A stretch of DNA of 64,000 nucleotides from Harmothoe impar (Eukaryota > Annelida > Polychaeta > Phyllodocida > Polynoidae): assembly GCA_947462335.1 (NCBI GenBank), contig OX381705.1:33503570-33567569 (forward strand). The letters are read 5' to 3'. Numbering within the stretch: the first letter of the stretch is position 1; the number at the start of each line of letters is the position of its first letter. The position numbers were made by a program, and so were the translations under genes. The notes below the pieces were generated by a model. The model saw nothing but the letters and a program-made list of their open reading frames with translations. It did not search any database and was not told where the DNA came from. This document shows, piece after piece, positions 1 to 11,362 of the stretch.

Positions 1-412
1 CAACCAGTTTTCCATTGTTTTTAAATACGTAAATCACACAGGTAAAGTTAAATTCCTTGTTTAAATTAATTTGCTGTGGTATTTACATGCCTACTGTAAA
101 CTGTGACAGCTGACCGAAATGACATTTTAGGGCATATTGGGGCAATATCTTGATTCGGGTGTTGGCCAAACATTAAGATTCCAAAAATTGGGCCAATGCA
201 GTTATCACCGATACTAAAACCAGCTTTTGTGTATACCCATTTACCCATACACTAGTTGGGAAGTATACCACGTTGTGATTGCAGGATATATTAGAGCTTG
301 TTTGGGTTAGGGAAACTCTTATTTCAGCTGTTATAAATAGGCGAGGAAGATTTTAAATGACTGTATATGGACATACTGATAAAGTCCCCTATAGAGTCAA
401 TATTAATCAATA
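1..412. other. No recognisable feature
   Basis: AT-rich noncoding sequence. Only short chance ORFs are present and no repeat or RNA gene is seen. Confidence 0.6.
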
Positions 413-649
413 CACAGAGAGAAGTAAAGGTGTCAACTGTGTCTCCCACGTGGCTCTGGTAAAATAGAGTCAAACAGCTATTGACTCTGCTTACATGAAG
501 GGTCAACTTGAGTTGACTCTCTACTATCAGTGTCAACTTGAGTTGACTATCTACTATCAGTGTCAATAGCAGAGTCAATAACTGTTTGAGACTCCATTTT
601 TGCCAGAGCCACGTGGGAGACACAATTGACACCTTTACTTTTCTGTGTG
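413..649. mobile_element. MITE with ~80-bp inverted arms and TA target duplication
   Basis: The left end begins CACAGAGAGAAGTAAAGG and the right end, reverse-complemented, begins CACACAGAAAAGTAAAGG. The arms stay similar for about 80 bp (both contain CCCACGTGGCTCTGG). The element is flanked by TA at 411-412 and 650-651. The centre holds two copies of a 30-bp unit (501-530, 531-560), each with the dyad GTCAACTTGAGTTGAC. TA duplication plus long TIRs fits a Tc1/mariner-type nonautonomous element. It has no coding capacity, and the superfamily assignment is inferred. Confidence 0.75.
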
Positions 650-651
650 TA

Positions 652-3126
652 AATATAAAATATACCATTACATACCCCCTGATGAAAACTTGATCACCCA
701 TGCATAATGAAGACAAAGCAGGAGTCTGTCTGTCGGAATCTCATTTATACAAAACATTAATTCTCCTGGTGCAGGTTTCCCAGCCAACATTGCCATTGGT
801 ATCATAGGGCCAATGTGGTTATAGCTGATGTTTGTGAGTTTGATGAGATGGACACTTAAGACTCCTCTTTGGTGGCACAGACCCCCGGGTACAGGCCTCC
901 TCCCCTTCGCTCCTGTAGCACTGGCTTCATAATACACACTGTCCTACCAGTGTTTTGTGTACCATCATTATTTAACACACCCAAAGGTATTCACATCAGG
1001 CCCCTTATCTCTTCCAGCAAACGCTTTCCAAACATTCCCCCCATACTCCCGAGTCGCCTGTCCCAAAGAAGTCAAGTGACACCAAAGGGATGGATGGTTC
1101 CCCAAAGCGACTATCACCTATGCTTCTTCTGTAGTGGCCGCTTTGCTATCAATATGGGAGCCCCCCTCGTTGATAAACGTGTTTCCACACGACTGGAGAT
1201 GCAGGGTTGTCGGGCTGGGTGGGTGCAGACAGATTGGTGTGTTTGACCTGTGCACGGCGGCCATCCTCAGGCTTATTACTCGGGCCTGATTGGTGTCTGG
1301 GAGGTGGTAAGGACCTGCCTCTGCTTGTATCCTCTACCCCGCCGCCCTGCTGGGTCTGGGGGCCTAGGGCTGGGCCTGTAAGATGGGGGTACCCAGGGGT
1401 ATCAGTGGCAGCCTTGTAAGACTTTGCTGATCTGTGTCTGAGGGAGATGTGGGGCTTGGGGTCCGCTTGTGTTTGAGATAAGGGATGGGATAGGGCATCT
1501 ATGCTACTGCAGGGCTAGACTTTGGGTGGGTCATTTTTCAAGTCTTGTGTATACAAATTCACCTCAAAGGGTGACCCCCCACAGAGCGAGGCCTGGTAAA
1601 CACCTGCGTTCCAATGAGGCAGTCTCACGCGTTTGAGAGCTCTACTATGGGACCTTGAATGTCATGGATAGTCAATTTACTCAGAGTATCAATTCTATGT
1701 AAAGTAAATCTGAATAATCCATGAATCTCATTTCACGCTGACATGCCATTTCATGACAGTGATTTATGGTTACCTTTATTGTGATGATGCCTCCTCAATA
1801 GGCCTACATCAGATTCTCCCCCATCTCCATGGCATGTATACGATTCTCCAATGGACTGAAGAGCTCTTCGTGCAGTACTCATCATGGATGTAACTGAAAC
1901 AATGATGCAGTATATGCTATCAATCTCTATCAAGTGGTGGACTCAAAATGTATCGAGCCTTCAGATAGGGTTATCTAATGCTCTTCAATTTATGATTCAA
2001 ACTCTTCTTACTCTATACTGTCTCCTCGCAGATGTATATTCCTCTCAGGTTTAATACAGGCTCTATGAAGATACGCTGGAATGAAAACTGGATTCATCAC
2101 TACTTGCCCGCCTTTCATAATTCATAAGGGGCTATCCCTACTAGGCCAGTCAAAAGAAAAGCGAGTAAGCTGCATACCCCATTTTCCAGAGCCAGAATAA
2201 CCATCTTCAGAGGCTGGCTCCCTCCGTAAAGAGAATCCTGCAGCATTGGCTGGAGCCTTTCTAAAAGAGAGTTGGGAATGGCGGTGCTATGAGGTATAGG
2301 GACGGAGAGACACAGACAAAGGGACAGAGGGAGCATTGCCCGGGGTTAAATCACGGTATTTAAAGGCCAACAGGTTGAATCGTATGTGAGAGGTAGAAGT
2401 ACGCTAAATGTTTAAATTACGTTCAAGGGTTGGATCAGGTTGAAGGGATAATAACTGCAAAAAGGAAATCACGTTAAAAGGTGGACCTTATTAAGCAGAC
2501 TGATGGTCTTGTGACAGAGGGCTGAGAGAAATTAAGTACAATCTATCTGGTTTGGCACATCTCCTTTTTTTCAAATGTGAAAGGCAAAGCCTCCAGCTTC
2601 ATGCTGAAATGGCCATGTTTGTTACTGAGTAACATGTTATAGTTATCACATCCAGTAACAGGTTATAGACATCACAGCTATATTGACAGAGGTTCACCAC
2701 TGATCGAGACTTTTATTGGTTTATTGGTTTTAATGGAGCTGCCTTATTTACCACGAAATAAAGCCTCCTTACAAACGTATTAAGCTGAAGATTAGGACGA
2801 AATGCATTCAATTATGTTACTTAAGTTCTATTTCTATTATCATAACTTTGTACCATGGCCTTGTGCCTGATACGCCCGAGGGGTGCCATATACATGCATG
2901 CAGCCATGTACTAACTGTGACGTGTGCATATAGGTGTACCACAAGTGACTAATCCCTATCTATATAAATACCTCCTACCGATGGCAGCTGTACCCGGATA
3001 AGGGCATTACCCAAACTGTATACTGCTCTACATAAACCATTATAACAAAGGATCCTCTGCACCCCCGGAATGGACATTATTCTTTATTATAGTTAAGTAT
3101 ATTATTAAGAACTCGTAATATGACAA
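652..3126. other. Gene-free stretch, GC-richer at ~870-1500
   Basis: No exon, RNA gene or repeat is recognised. The part from about 870 to 1500 is visibly richer in G and C than its surroundings and gives plus-strand ORFs of 125 and 70 codons. They have no recognisable motif or hydrophobic pattern, and no convincing exon borders. It could hold an unrecognised exon or regulatory DNA. Confidence 0.4.
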
Positions 3127-3690
3127 TTTGATAAGGTTAATGGTTCTTCTGGGGCAAGTGGTGCCAGCTGGTGAGTGTCTTTGGATGACGTATGATGTAA
3201 GCTACGTGACCCAGCGGTGATATGTCCTAGCACTCAGGATGGCTGTTTGAAGAGAGTAAAAGTCTGATTTGCATCGACCACAGCTAGACCTCATAAAAGC
3301 TGCTCTCGCGTCCATGTTATGGCAGCTACTGACTTGTACTTTTCTGAGTGACTGCATGGAAGATGAATGACTGATGGTGAACTGATACTCACTTTGACAT
3401 TCATGATATCCTGATGGGCAATGAAACAGTTGGGCCGAAATATGGTACATGTATCATTTGATGTACCATCAAAGGAAATCAACGTATGGGGATTCCAGGA
3501 CGGTTTTATCATCGATATGAGGGTCAGGCAGTCCGGTTATGCATAGTGTCTTAATCCATAATAGTCTAGCTATATCTGATACTATCTGATCATCATGGCA
3601 ATATAGATGCAAGCCTATAGATACGAGTCTATGAGTTGGCATCACAGGAATAAGTAGCTTCATAAAGAGAAAACACACAAACATAACGTT
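3127..3690 (+). repeat. Diverged direct repeat, copy A
   Basis: Starts TTTGATAAGGTTAATGGTTC and runs through a shared block (GTTATGGCAG, then CTTGTACTTTTCTGAGTGAC) to a shared end (AATAAGTAGCTTCATAAAGA). The same blocks recur in the same order at 4620-5110, with indels. Copies A and B are about 1.49 kb apart. A minus-strand ORF inside is not coding. The identity is unknown; it may be part of a larger transposable element. Confidence 0.6.
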
Positions 3691-3904
3691 GCATTCGTTC
3701 ACTGCATGCTTGGTCAAATACAGAATCTGAAGTGCATTGTTACACTATGAAAGGGTATTAACTGGTAATATCCTGAGCACCCTAAAAAACAAATTTCCCA
3801 AACGTGAGATACTATAATAATATCATATTGAGGGATATAGCCTGTAAATTCTTTACCTATAACTTGAGAATGAATAGTGAGTGATAGTGGCTCAACACGT
3901 GAGA

Positions 3905-4200
3905 AGATACCTTGGGGGGATTTTTAGTTCTGGTTTTGGCCACCAGGGGGCATCAGAATGGCAAAATAGTGAAAGATATGCCCAAAAATGCTTTAGAGTA
4001 CCTTTTTTAATGGAGAATACGGTAGGCTTCTTAGAATTATTCCATCTTTAGTGCAAACATTCTATATTTGGAATGTTAAAAGAATGTTTTCTTTGGAAAA
4101 TTGGCACATATCGCGCTTCGTGGTTGCCATGGAAACCATTTCATATTTTCTAAATGGAACTTTTGGTCCTAGTCTCTTGGAAATTTCATCAGCTACTTAA
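3905..4200 (-). repeat. Dispersed repeat R1, inverted partial copy
   Basis: Reverse-complement relative of 5640-5900. Shared landmarks are a GGCCACCAGGGGGC block near 3939, the poly-pyrimidine/ATTCCAAATATGG region, and TTGCCATGGAAACC near 4125, which matches CATGGCAACC near 5676. The GGCCACCAGGGGGCA block matches the CTCF consensus. No coding capacity. The following 4201-4619 is AT-rich with nothing recognised. Confidence 0.6.
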
Positions 4201-4619
4201 AACTAAAAAAATATCTCCAAAATTCCTCCTAGAACAAAATCTACATTAGATATTCAAGCTTCTTTAGCATAATTTTTAGAAAATCTAACATTTTCATCAT
4301 TTTCGGTGGTTATCATGGTATACAGTACATCTAGAGCTTATTTATCATTTTCAGTTATGAGTAGCAACTCATGTTTGAGATATGATTCCAAGAAAACTAC
4401 CAGGAGTATCTTACCTTATGATATCTCATATTAAAGATCATGACACATTAGGTCACAACTTCCGGTACGCATCTCACCCTGACTCTTGTTGTAGGGACAG
4501 CAATATGTGAGCGTTTAGGATGCGTCTCTGCATGCATGGGGGACACTGTATAAATCTACCGGACAATCAGCCTCCTCACAAACATGACTAACCTAAAGGT
4601 CATGACGGGGTAGTTTCCA

Positions 4620-5110
4620 TTTGATAAGGTTAATCGTTCTTCGGGGGCTAGTGCTACCAGCAGGTGAGTGACTGAGGATGACGTATGACGTACGACGTAC
4701 GGTACATGACCCAACAGTCACGTGTCCGAGCAGTGTCCACACCCAAGATAGTCGTTTGGGAGAAGGAGGGTAAAGGTCTGATTTGTATCGATCACTGCTA
4801 GAACTCTGTAAAGCTTCCCAGCTATCTCATCCATGTTATGGCAGTTACTGGCTTGTACTTTTCTGAGTGACTGGTTGAGCCGAGATATAATACATTTTGT
4901 GATTCCCAGAGCGTTTTATTGATCTGAAAGCCAATGATTGTGAGTCTTTTTCGCTAAAAGAATGTGTGAGATTTGTTTGATCCAAACAAATAGAAGAAAA
5001 GACCCCCCCCCCCCCGTTGTTAAGAAATGATCACTCTCTAAATTTAAAAGTTGTAATGGCGTCATAAGAATAAGTGGCTTCATATGGAGAAGGCACACCA
5101 ATATACAGTT
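4620..5110 (+). repeat. Diverged direct repeat, copy B
   Basis: Second copy of the sequence at 3127-3690. It begins TTTGATAAGGTTAATCGTTC and ends in AATAAGTGGCTTCATATGGA. It lacks part of the middle of copy A and carries a 15-C run around 5003-5017. A short CG-rich run (TATGACGTACGACGTACGG) near 4684 is absent from copy A. Confidence 0.6.
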
Positions 5111-5309
5111 ATCATTTGATTACAAATTCAATTGGTTGACGATACAGCCTCTATCACTCTCAGAAGTACATCCATCTACGATCTGCTCATGCCCTTTACA
5201 GGCTGTCCACGAACAGGATACCAGATTCCAGTTGAAAGAGGAGACCTCACTTATAGCTGCTATATAAGCTGGCACACTCAAACCTGCATTTTCTTCATTT
5301 GTGGACAGT

Positions 5310-5900
5310 CGAGGAAAAAGGCTCCTCCAAAGGTTAAACTCAATCATAAAATTGAGGTCATCAGCTTTCCAGTGATGTATTTCATTAGCAGGTACCACTT
5401 CTAGTTTTTGAGAACTGGCTCCTTGAATATGTGTGGGCACTGTCCAATCTCAAATGCCAATAAGCTCTATCTTACTTTGTTTTACAGATATCTCTATCTA
5501 ATTAGCATAATTACGAATATTCCCAAATATCCAAACCTTTTCAAACATTAAATTTTGGTCACAGCTTTAAATCTTAAAATGGGATTTACATTTCGTTTTC
5601 AGCATAAAAATCTTTGTGGGGCCTGTAATCATTAATTTCTTGAAAAATGCAATTTAGAATGAAACTTATGTTTCCATGGCAACCAACAAGTGCAAAAACA
5701 CCAATTTAGGCCCAAAAACGTTCTTTTTACATTCCAAATATGGAAGGTTTTCACTAAAGTTGGAATTTTCTAAAGTGGCTTATTGTATTCTCCATCAAAA
5801 AGTAGTATGGAACAATCTTTATGATATTTTGAACATTGTTGGCTATATGGAGCCCCCTGGTGGCCAAAGTTGGAACTAAAAATCCCCCCTGGAGGTCCCT
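5310..5900 (+). repeat. Dispersed repeat R1, copy 1
   Basis: About 590 bp, homologous over its length to 59565-60145 (shared blocks include AGCTTTCCAGTGAT, AGCAGGTACCACTTCTAG and AATAAGCTCTATCTTACTTT). It appears to be inserted into another repeat: the bases before it (GCTGGCACACTCAAACCTGC, ~5268) and after it (TTTGTATCTCAGATGATTAT, ~5914) are contiguous in the 40.88-kb copy. The minus-strand ORF starting MPTHIQGAS, seen in both R1 copies, is a by-product of the repeat. No transposase or RT motif is seen. Confidence 0.65.
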
Positions 5901-5904
5901 TTTC

Positions 5905-6200
5905 CCTTGTTTTGTATCTCAGATGATTATATAACACTTTCTCTCTTATAATCCATCATTTATTTCGGCAGGAGATGGTGGGGTTTGATTATTTGGTGTT
6001 GACAAAGAACATGAGGTGGCAGCACTGAGTAATCTCCCACCTGAAACTCTGTCATTGCTGATCTTACCAACAGAGTCTACTATATATCACCTGATGTAAC
6101 ACTTAAGATGGTGCTACCTTGTTGATATAATTAAGTGCTGGATAGAATGCTGGGAGTATTTAGTTTTTTTCTGATCCCGATCTTTGAATTCAGCACTGTT
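5905..6200 (+). repeat. Partial copy of the TTAA-bounded element at 40.88 kb
   Basis: Matches 40925-41260 with a deletion (shared blocks: TTGCTGATCTTACCAACAGA, TTGTTGATATAATTAAGTGC, ATAGAATGCTGG). The copy runs into the 39-bp tandem array that follows. No coding content. Confidence 0.6.
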
Positions 6201-6650
6201 CTAAGGAGACTATTTAAGGAGACCTACCAGTACACTGCTCTAAGGAGACTATTTAAGGAGACCTACCAGTACACTGCTCCAAGGAGACTATTTAAGGAAA
6301 CCTACCAGTACACTGCTCTAAGGAGACTCTTTGCGGAGGCCTACCAGTACACTGCTCTAAGGAGACTATTTAAGGAGACCTACCAGTACACTGCTCCAAG
6401 GAGACTATTTAAGGAAACCTACCAGTACACTGCTCTAAGGAGACTCTTTAAGGAGGCCTACCAGTACACTGCTCCAAGGAGACTATTTAAAGAAACCTAC
6501 CAGTACACTGCTCCAAGGAGACTATTTAAGGAGACCTACTAGTACACTGCTCCAAGGAGACTATTTAAGGAAACCTACCAGTACACTGATCTAAGGAGAC
6601 TATTTAAGGAGACCTACCAGTACACTGCTCTATGGAGACTATCAGCCACT
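6201..6650 (+). repeat. 39-bp minisatellite, 11 units plus a partial one
   Basis: Units start at 6201, 6240, 6279 and every 39 bp to 6591, then a partial unit at 6630 breaks off. The consensus contains AAGGAGACTATTTAAGGAGA followed by CCTACCAGTACACTG. Because 39 is divisible by 3, one frame stays open and spells LRRLFKETYQYTA repeatedly, ending at a TAG near 6540. A single related unit is found at 41288-41325, so the array looks like a local expansion of an element-internal segment. It is not regarded as a gene. Confidence 0.85.
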
Positions 6651-7089
6651 GCAATCCAGTTTTGTATGGCAGTGGAGTCACCAGGGTACTCTTAAAGACA
6701 CACGTGATGTTCTGAAGATAGGGAGGTCGAATTGAGGTGGTATAGAGGTGAGAGGGTAGGCGGCAAAGCTAAGTAGATTCTATTCAGGGGTATTAATTTA
6801 TGAGCCTGCCGGTCGGAGCGAGATTTCTAAGCTCTATCTAGTAGAGCTCCCTTAGAAAAGCAAAAGCGTCAGTGTTAAAACGGAGTTCAGCCTTGTTGCC
6901 CTTTGAACGTATTTGGATGACTGACAAATGTTCAACGAATAAAAACCCCATCCAAAAGGTTGCTGCATTGTGTAGATATGTATTTTAGAAACTAGAAATG
7001 AATGTCAGCCACAGCCAATGCTCACTGTTTTTGTTTCTGCTACCGTTAGCTAATGTATGCGTTCTCTCTCTCTCTCTCCCTCTCTCTCT

Positions 7090-7141
<52 letters not shown>

Positions 7142-8496
7142 CTCTCTCCCCTCTGTGTTTAGCTGTCTCTCTGCCTAGTCGCTCTGTCTCTCTGCAATAA
7201 TGATGGGTCAGGGAAGGATATGGAGAAGAGTGACAGCCAGGCAATATGAGTGCGCGCCCTTGCAGCCTTTCGAATTACATGATGGATACTATGCCTCGCT
7301 AAACATAAACTTTACCCACTCTAAGAAGAACAATATGTATTCAGGCTTAACCCACATAGTCATTCATCACTTTGATGATAAAACTAAAGTGCAATTCCAA
7401 TCTCGCCCCAAGACAGGATTGATGGCTGTATTGATCCCTGTACTCGAATGTGTGCAGTGTTATAGTCTCCAGACTGTGTTTTTCCATCCATGAAATATTC
7501 TTTACCAGTGCGTTCGTAAATGGCAACATGATTTCGATTAAATGTTTCTTTTATATATTTTGGCATTATTCAGAGTCAATCAGTTCTTTTTAATTGCACT
7601 CTATAATGTTTTCAAATGAAATGTACAAAATATACCTGTGCTTGGATCATGCTGTTTAGTCAAAAGTGTCATGATTGTGTTAAAAATAATCCATGACTAA
7701 ATGTGTCCTACCACTATTACCATAATGCCAAGGCACCACACTAGGGCAAGTAAACCAAACACGCATGTTGACTACTGTTACAAGTGTTACCTCTTGCAGT
7801 TCAGAGTGACAATAAATGAAAAACAAAACTGTGATGTCACTTCAATCCTCGCAGTTATCAAGATTCAGACAGATTAGTGGCATAATATATGTTATATTAT
7901 TGTTTTTGAACTTAGTCTTTGTCCTGATACAAAAGAAATGTTAACTTGTCTAAACCTGCAAAACAGTTTAGATGTGTGGCTTTTTATGTATTTAGATTTA
8001 TGCGAGACATGAGCTATATGACACAACTTATCCTAGATGTGTATTTATCATTTCATTCGTGCATATTATATTGTACTGGAGGGGTCCTAGCAGTCTATTT
8101 TAGGATATTCATAAAGATTTCTGAGTCTGAATATTTGCATTTAGATAGAGCTACAAATGATATCAATTGAAGTTGAATTAAAGTATTACAAACCGATGTT
8201 CCACACAAAATGAAAATGATGTCAATTAATGTATAGCGAAAAGTCTTGGGATAGCTTTAAAGATATTATTAGTTACAACAAAGACTATATTATGTAACTA
8301 ATGCTTCTCATTTCCATCTCTCTAGCAACCCAACTAACGCTAATGTAAGCCGTAATGGCCATAACCTTTCATTCATAATTCCCTGAAATTATCACCACTC
8401 TCTCAATTTGCCAATTACATCAGGCATGTGTCATAACATCGGACAGACCTTTTAGGCCCTTTCTTTAAATGTAACTCATCAACTTTGTACTCATAC
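6651..8496. other. Gene-free stretch
   Basis: Noncoding sequence interrupted by the CT microsatellite at 7061-7155. ORFs of 60 to 97 codons have no recognisable features. No RNA gene is seen. Confidence 0.5.
7061..7155. repeat. (CT)n microsatellite
   Basis: Nearly pure CT dinucleotides with a few CC and CG interruptions. A minus-strand ORF here reads as alternating Arg-Glu and is an artefact. Confidence 0.95.
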
Positions 8497-9782
8497 TTAT
8501 ATGACCAAATGTCATGAATCGTCCGGATTTGAGCTGGCAGGGGGGGTCAAAAGTAAATGTCTGAGTAAGGTTAAAACTTTTTTTGTACATACAGTATAGT
8601 TGTTGGAAATTAGGCTCTATATATTTGGGAAAGTTAAATATAATTATTTAACTCACAATACAGGATCAGAGATTAGTACCCTAGCTATCAAGTAGACATG
8701 ACAGAGCTCAATTGTAAAAGTGTATAACCTTGTACAGGTACAATCTGATATATAGATGTAAGGGGTGGAACTGCCCTATTGGTTTCTATAGCAGCTCCAA
8801 CATGAGTAAGTCAGGCCTATTAAATATAGGTAAAAAAGGGGCTCAGTCGTGCCTATGGTTTTTGAGAGATGGTCTATTATGCCACAATTACTTTTTGTTT
8901 TCTGATTTGAATTTAGTTAATTCAATCTAAGCTATGGTAGAAATAACTTGAGATGTATATAATATATCCTCTTAGTACCTTTTCACCCAAGGGCTCAGTC
9001 GTGTCTACTTGGGCTCAGTCGTGTCTACTTGGGCTCAGTCTTGTCTACTATGGCTGTGTCGTGTCTACATATGGCCATGGCAGGGGTGGAATATTGTTAC
9101 TGTGTGGGATCTTTCCTTCCATATAGGGGTACATTTATATGTGATGGACAATAATTAAATATATAATGCATGGAGGCTAGGAGTTGAAGCTTTGGCTCAG
9201 TCGTGTCTATGGTCAAACTACCCCTGGAACATGGTTAGAAGTCAATTGGCTCTACAGGATATGCTATTGGAGGTAGACTTTTTTTTTATTGCATAGGTAC
9301 ATAATTTACGCATTTTCTGCAATAGCTTTATTATGTTCATACTACATTTATATTTAGGTAAGGCCATGTTTTGTTTGGGCTCAGTCGTGTCTATGCAAAC
9401 TACCCCAGCACTTTTGACCATACATGATATTAATCAGACATAGTCACATAGGCCTAAGTGGTCTTAAAATGTTCTGTACCACATAGGGGAACTGGCGAAA
9501 AAAAGATATGTGCAGATAGCTCTATTTATAGAGGGGTACTTACAGCATAATATCAAATTGTTTCTTTTTATTGTCAAAAAAGGCCCATTTTTGGGTGTTT
9601 TTGTCCCCTGGATCCCTAAATTAGAGTCTGACATAGGTGAAACCATGGTTTCCCTCGTAGATCTATCCAAGCCCGATCATCCTAGACCAAAAGGATAACT
9701 ATATATGACATTTGGAATATTTTAATGATTGGAGAAGAAAAAAAGTTCAAATCAGGATGATCTGTGACATTTGGTCATATAA
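8497..9782. mobile_element. 1.29-kb nonautonomous TIR element carrying a repeated CTCAGTCGTGTCTA motif
   Basis: The left end TTATATGACCAAATGTCA (8497-8514) is mirrored at the right end TGACATTTGGTCATATAA (9765-9782). Similarity continues inward for about 38 bp (CCGGATTTGAGCT against CCTGATTTGAACT). Inside, the motif GGCTCAGTCGTGTCTA or a one-base variant occurs near 8839, 8992, 9012, 9032, 9194 and 9378. In the last two it is followed by CAAACTACCCC. No transposase ORF is present. The target duplication is unclear and the superfamily is not assigned. Confidence 0.65.
8991..9070 (+). repeat. 20-bp tandem repeat inside the TIR element
   Basis: Three consecutive units of GGGCTCAGTCGTGTCTACTT (the third has TTGTCT), then a degenerate fourth (GGCTGTGTCGTGTCTAC). 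Confidence 0.85.
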
Positions 9783-10954
9783 TGTATGTTCATGCCGAAC
9801 ACCATGAGCTGGAATATTAGTAAGACATGTCCTAGGCTACTGAAATCTTCCAAGATAAACAAAAGAAATTTCATAATTAGAAATAGACAGACACAATAAT
9901 AGTTATCTGAGCCTGTGTTTCAGAAAATATTATTGTATACTACAGTAAATTAAAGTAAGGATGCTACACTGTACTATTGTAAATCATAGTATAATATTTT
10001 ACTGGGACTGTCCCACCAAGGACCTTAAACAACTATTATGTTGAATGTATACATTGTCAAAGAAAGAAGGTTTGGCTGTATCGGTAGAAAATCGGCGTAC
10101 TGAAGGTGATGAAGGTTGCAGCTAAGAGATTTCAGGCTTCAAACTATGCAAATAAAACATGAAAAAAAGTATAGAATATGAACTGTATGTATAGAGGAGC
10201 ATGAGGTGCCTTTCAACCTCCTGTAAACTGAGTATTCACACCTTTTATGAAATCGAATACATGTATGATTCTGCATTATGAATTGTTGATGATGTGTTCT
10301 GTGAGCTATTGCCCGCCTGATAGGATAATGTGATTGTATGAATACAAATGGCATGATTATATGTAATTCGAACATCAAGAACCGGATCAGAGAAGAAGGA
10401 CAAGGAAAGTAACGAGGGCAGGGACAAGCAGATGAAGATACTTTAATTTGTTACGAAACACACCAAACTTTGAGTATTTTATGGAAAACATTCTTTAAAA
10501 GAAAATCCTCAAAGCATGTTTCTTTCGGCTGATGCGGTGATAAGAACTAACCCAGTGCTGAAGGATGAGAACCAAGTCTGTCTTTGGCGTGCCCTAATCA
10601 AGAGGATCGAATTGTATCCACACAATGTATAGGCTTGTGATCTCCCCACAGAGGGCACCACTAGCATTTGTGGACATCTTCCCAAAGCAACCAATGGTGT
10701 TACGCCTTCATGTGTCCAAGGGGTAACTCAATTTACCCAAAGGTTTCATTAAATATTAAACAGTGCATGAAATTTCCTATTTAAGTATATTTAAGTTAAC
10801 CTAAATATCCGTCAATCATAAGAATCTGAAAGAAACTACTCTGAAGTTCATAACGGTAACCTTGACGTTTCTACAATTTAAGGGCGAAACTGCCAAAAGC
10901 AGACTCTAAAATGTCTCACTTGGTGTACAGCCTCAAATGATACACAATTGTATA
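9783..10954. other. Gene-free stretch
   Basis: AT-rich noncoding DNA. No exon, RNA gene or structured repeat recognised. Confidence 0.5.
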
Positions 10955-11362
10955 TTAGGCCACCTTATTTTGATAACTTGGATTACGGGCCTTTGGCTCC
11001 AACTTTTTGGAAGGGCGGAGGAAAAAAAAAAAAAAAAAAAGCTGCCCTACGGGGGGAGCCGGACCACCAAATATTTCGAAGGGTAGAGGCAAAAAAGCAA
11101 AAAAAAAAAAAAGCATGGAAAACCTGTATATTCTCTGTTATTGGGTAATCTAAAGAAGATATGTTGAGAAATATCCCCAATCTGAAAGGTCTCATTCTAC
11201 CTTTTGCTGGTCAACATGTCTTTTTTTTTTTTTAAGAAAAATTCTTTTAAAAATCTCGGAGGGGAAAGGCTTAAAAAAAAAAAAACTTTTTTTTTTTTTG
11301 CAAAATGCCTAAAATCTCGGCGGCGGGTCTGTAATCCAAGTTATCAAAATAAAACGGCCTTA
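10955..11362. mobile_element. 408-bp MITE with poly(A)/poly(T) interior
   Basis: The left end TTAGGCCACCTTATTTTGAT, then AACTTGGATTACGGGCC, is mirrored by GGTCTGTAATCCAAGTTATC, then AAAATAAAACGGCCTTA, at the right end: about 37 bp with few mismatches. The interior has several A runs and T runs of 10 to 18 bases and two AAATCTCGG segments. It has no coding capacity. Confidence 0.8.

Noticed and set aside
5120..5440. 106-codon minus-strand ORF, similar in start to the one at 59362-59694
   Set aside because: The similarity ends with the repeat R1 boundary, no domain is recognisable and the two ORFs diverge completely beyond it.
6135..6542. 135-codon plus-strand ORF with a 13-residue repeat
   Set aside because: Created by the 39-bp minisatellite; flanks are transposable-element sequence and the unit is noncoding in the homologous copy.
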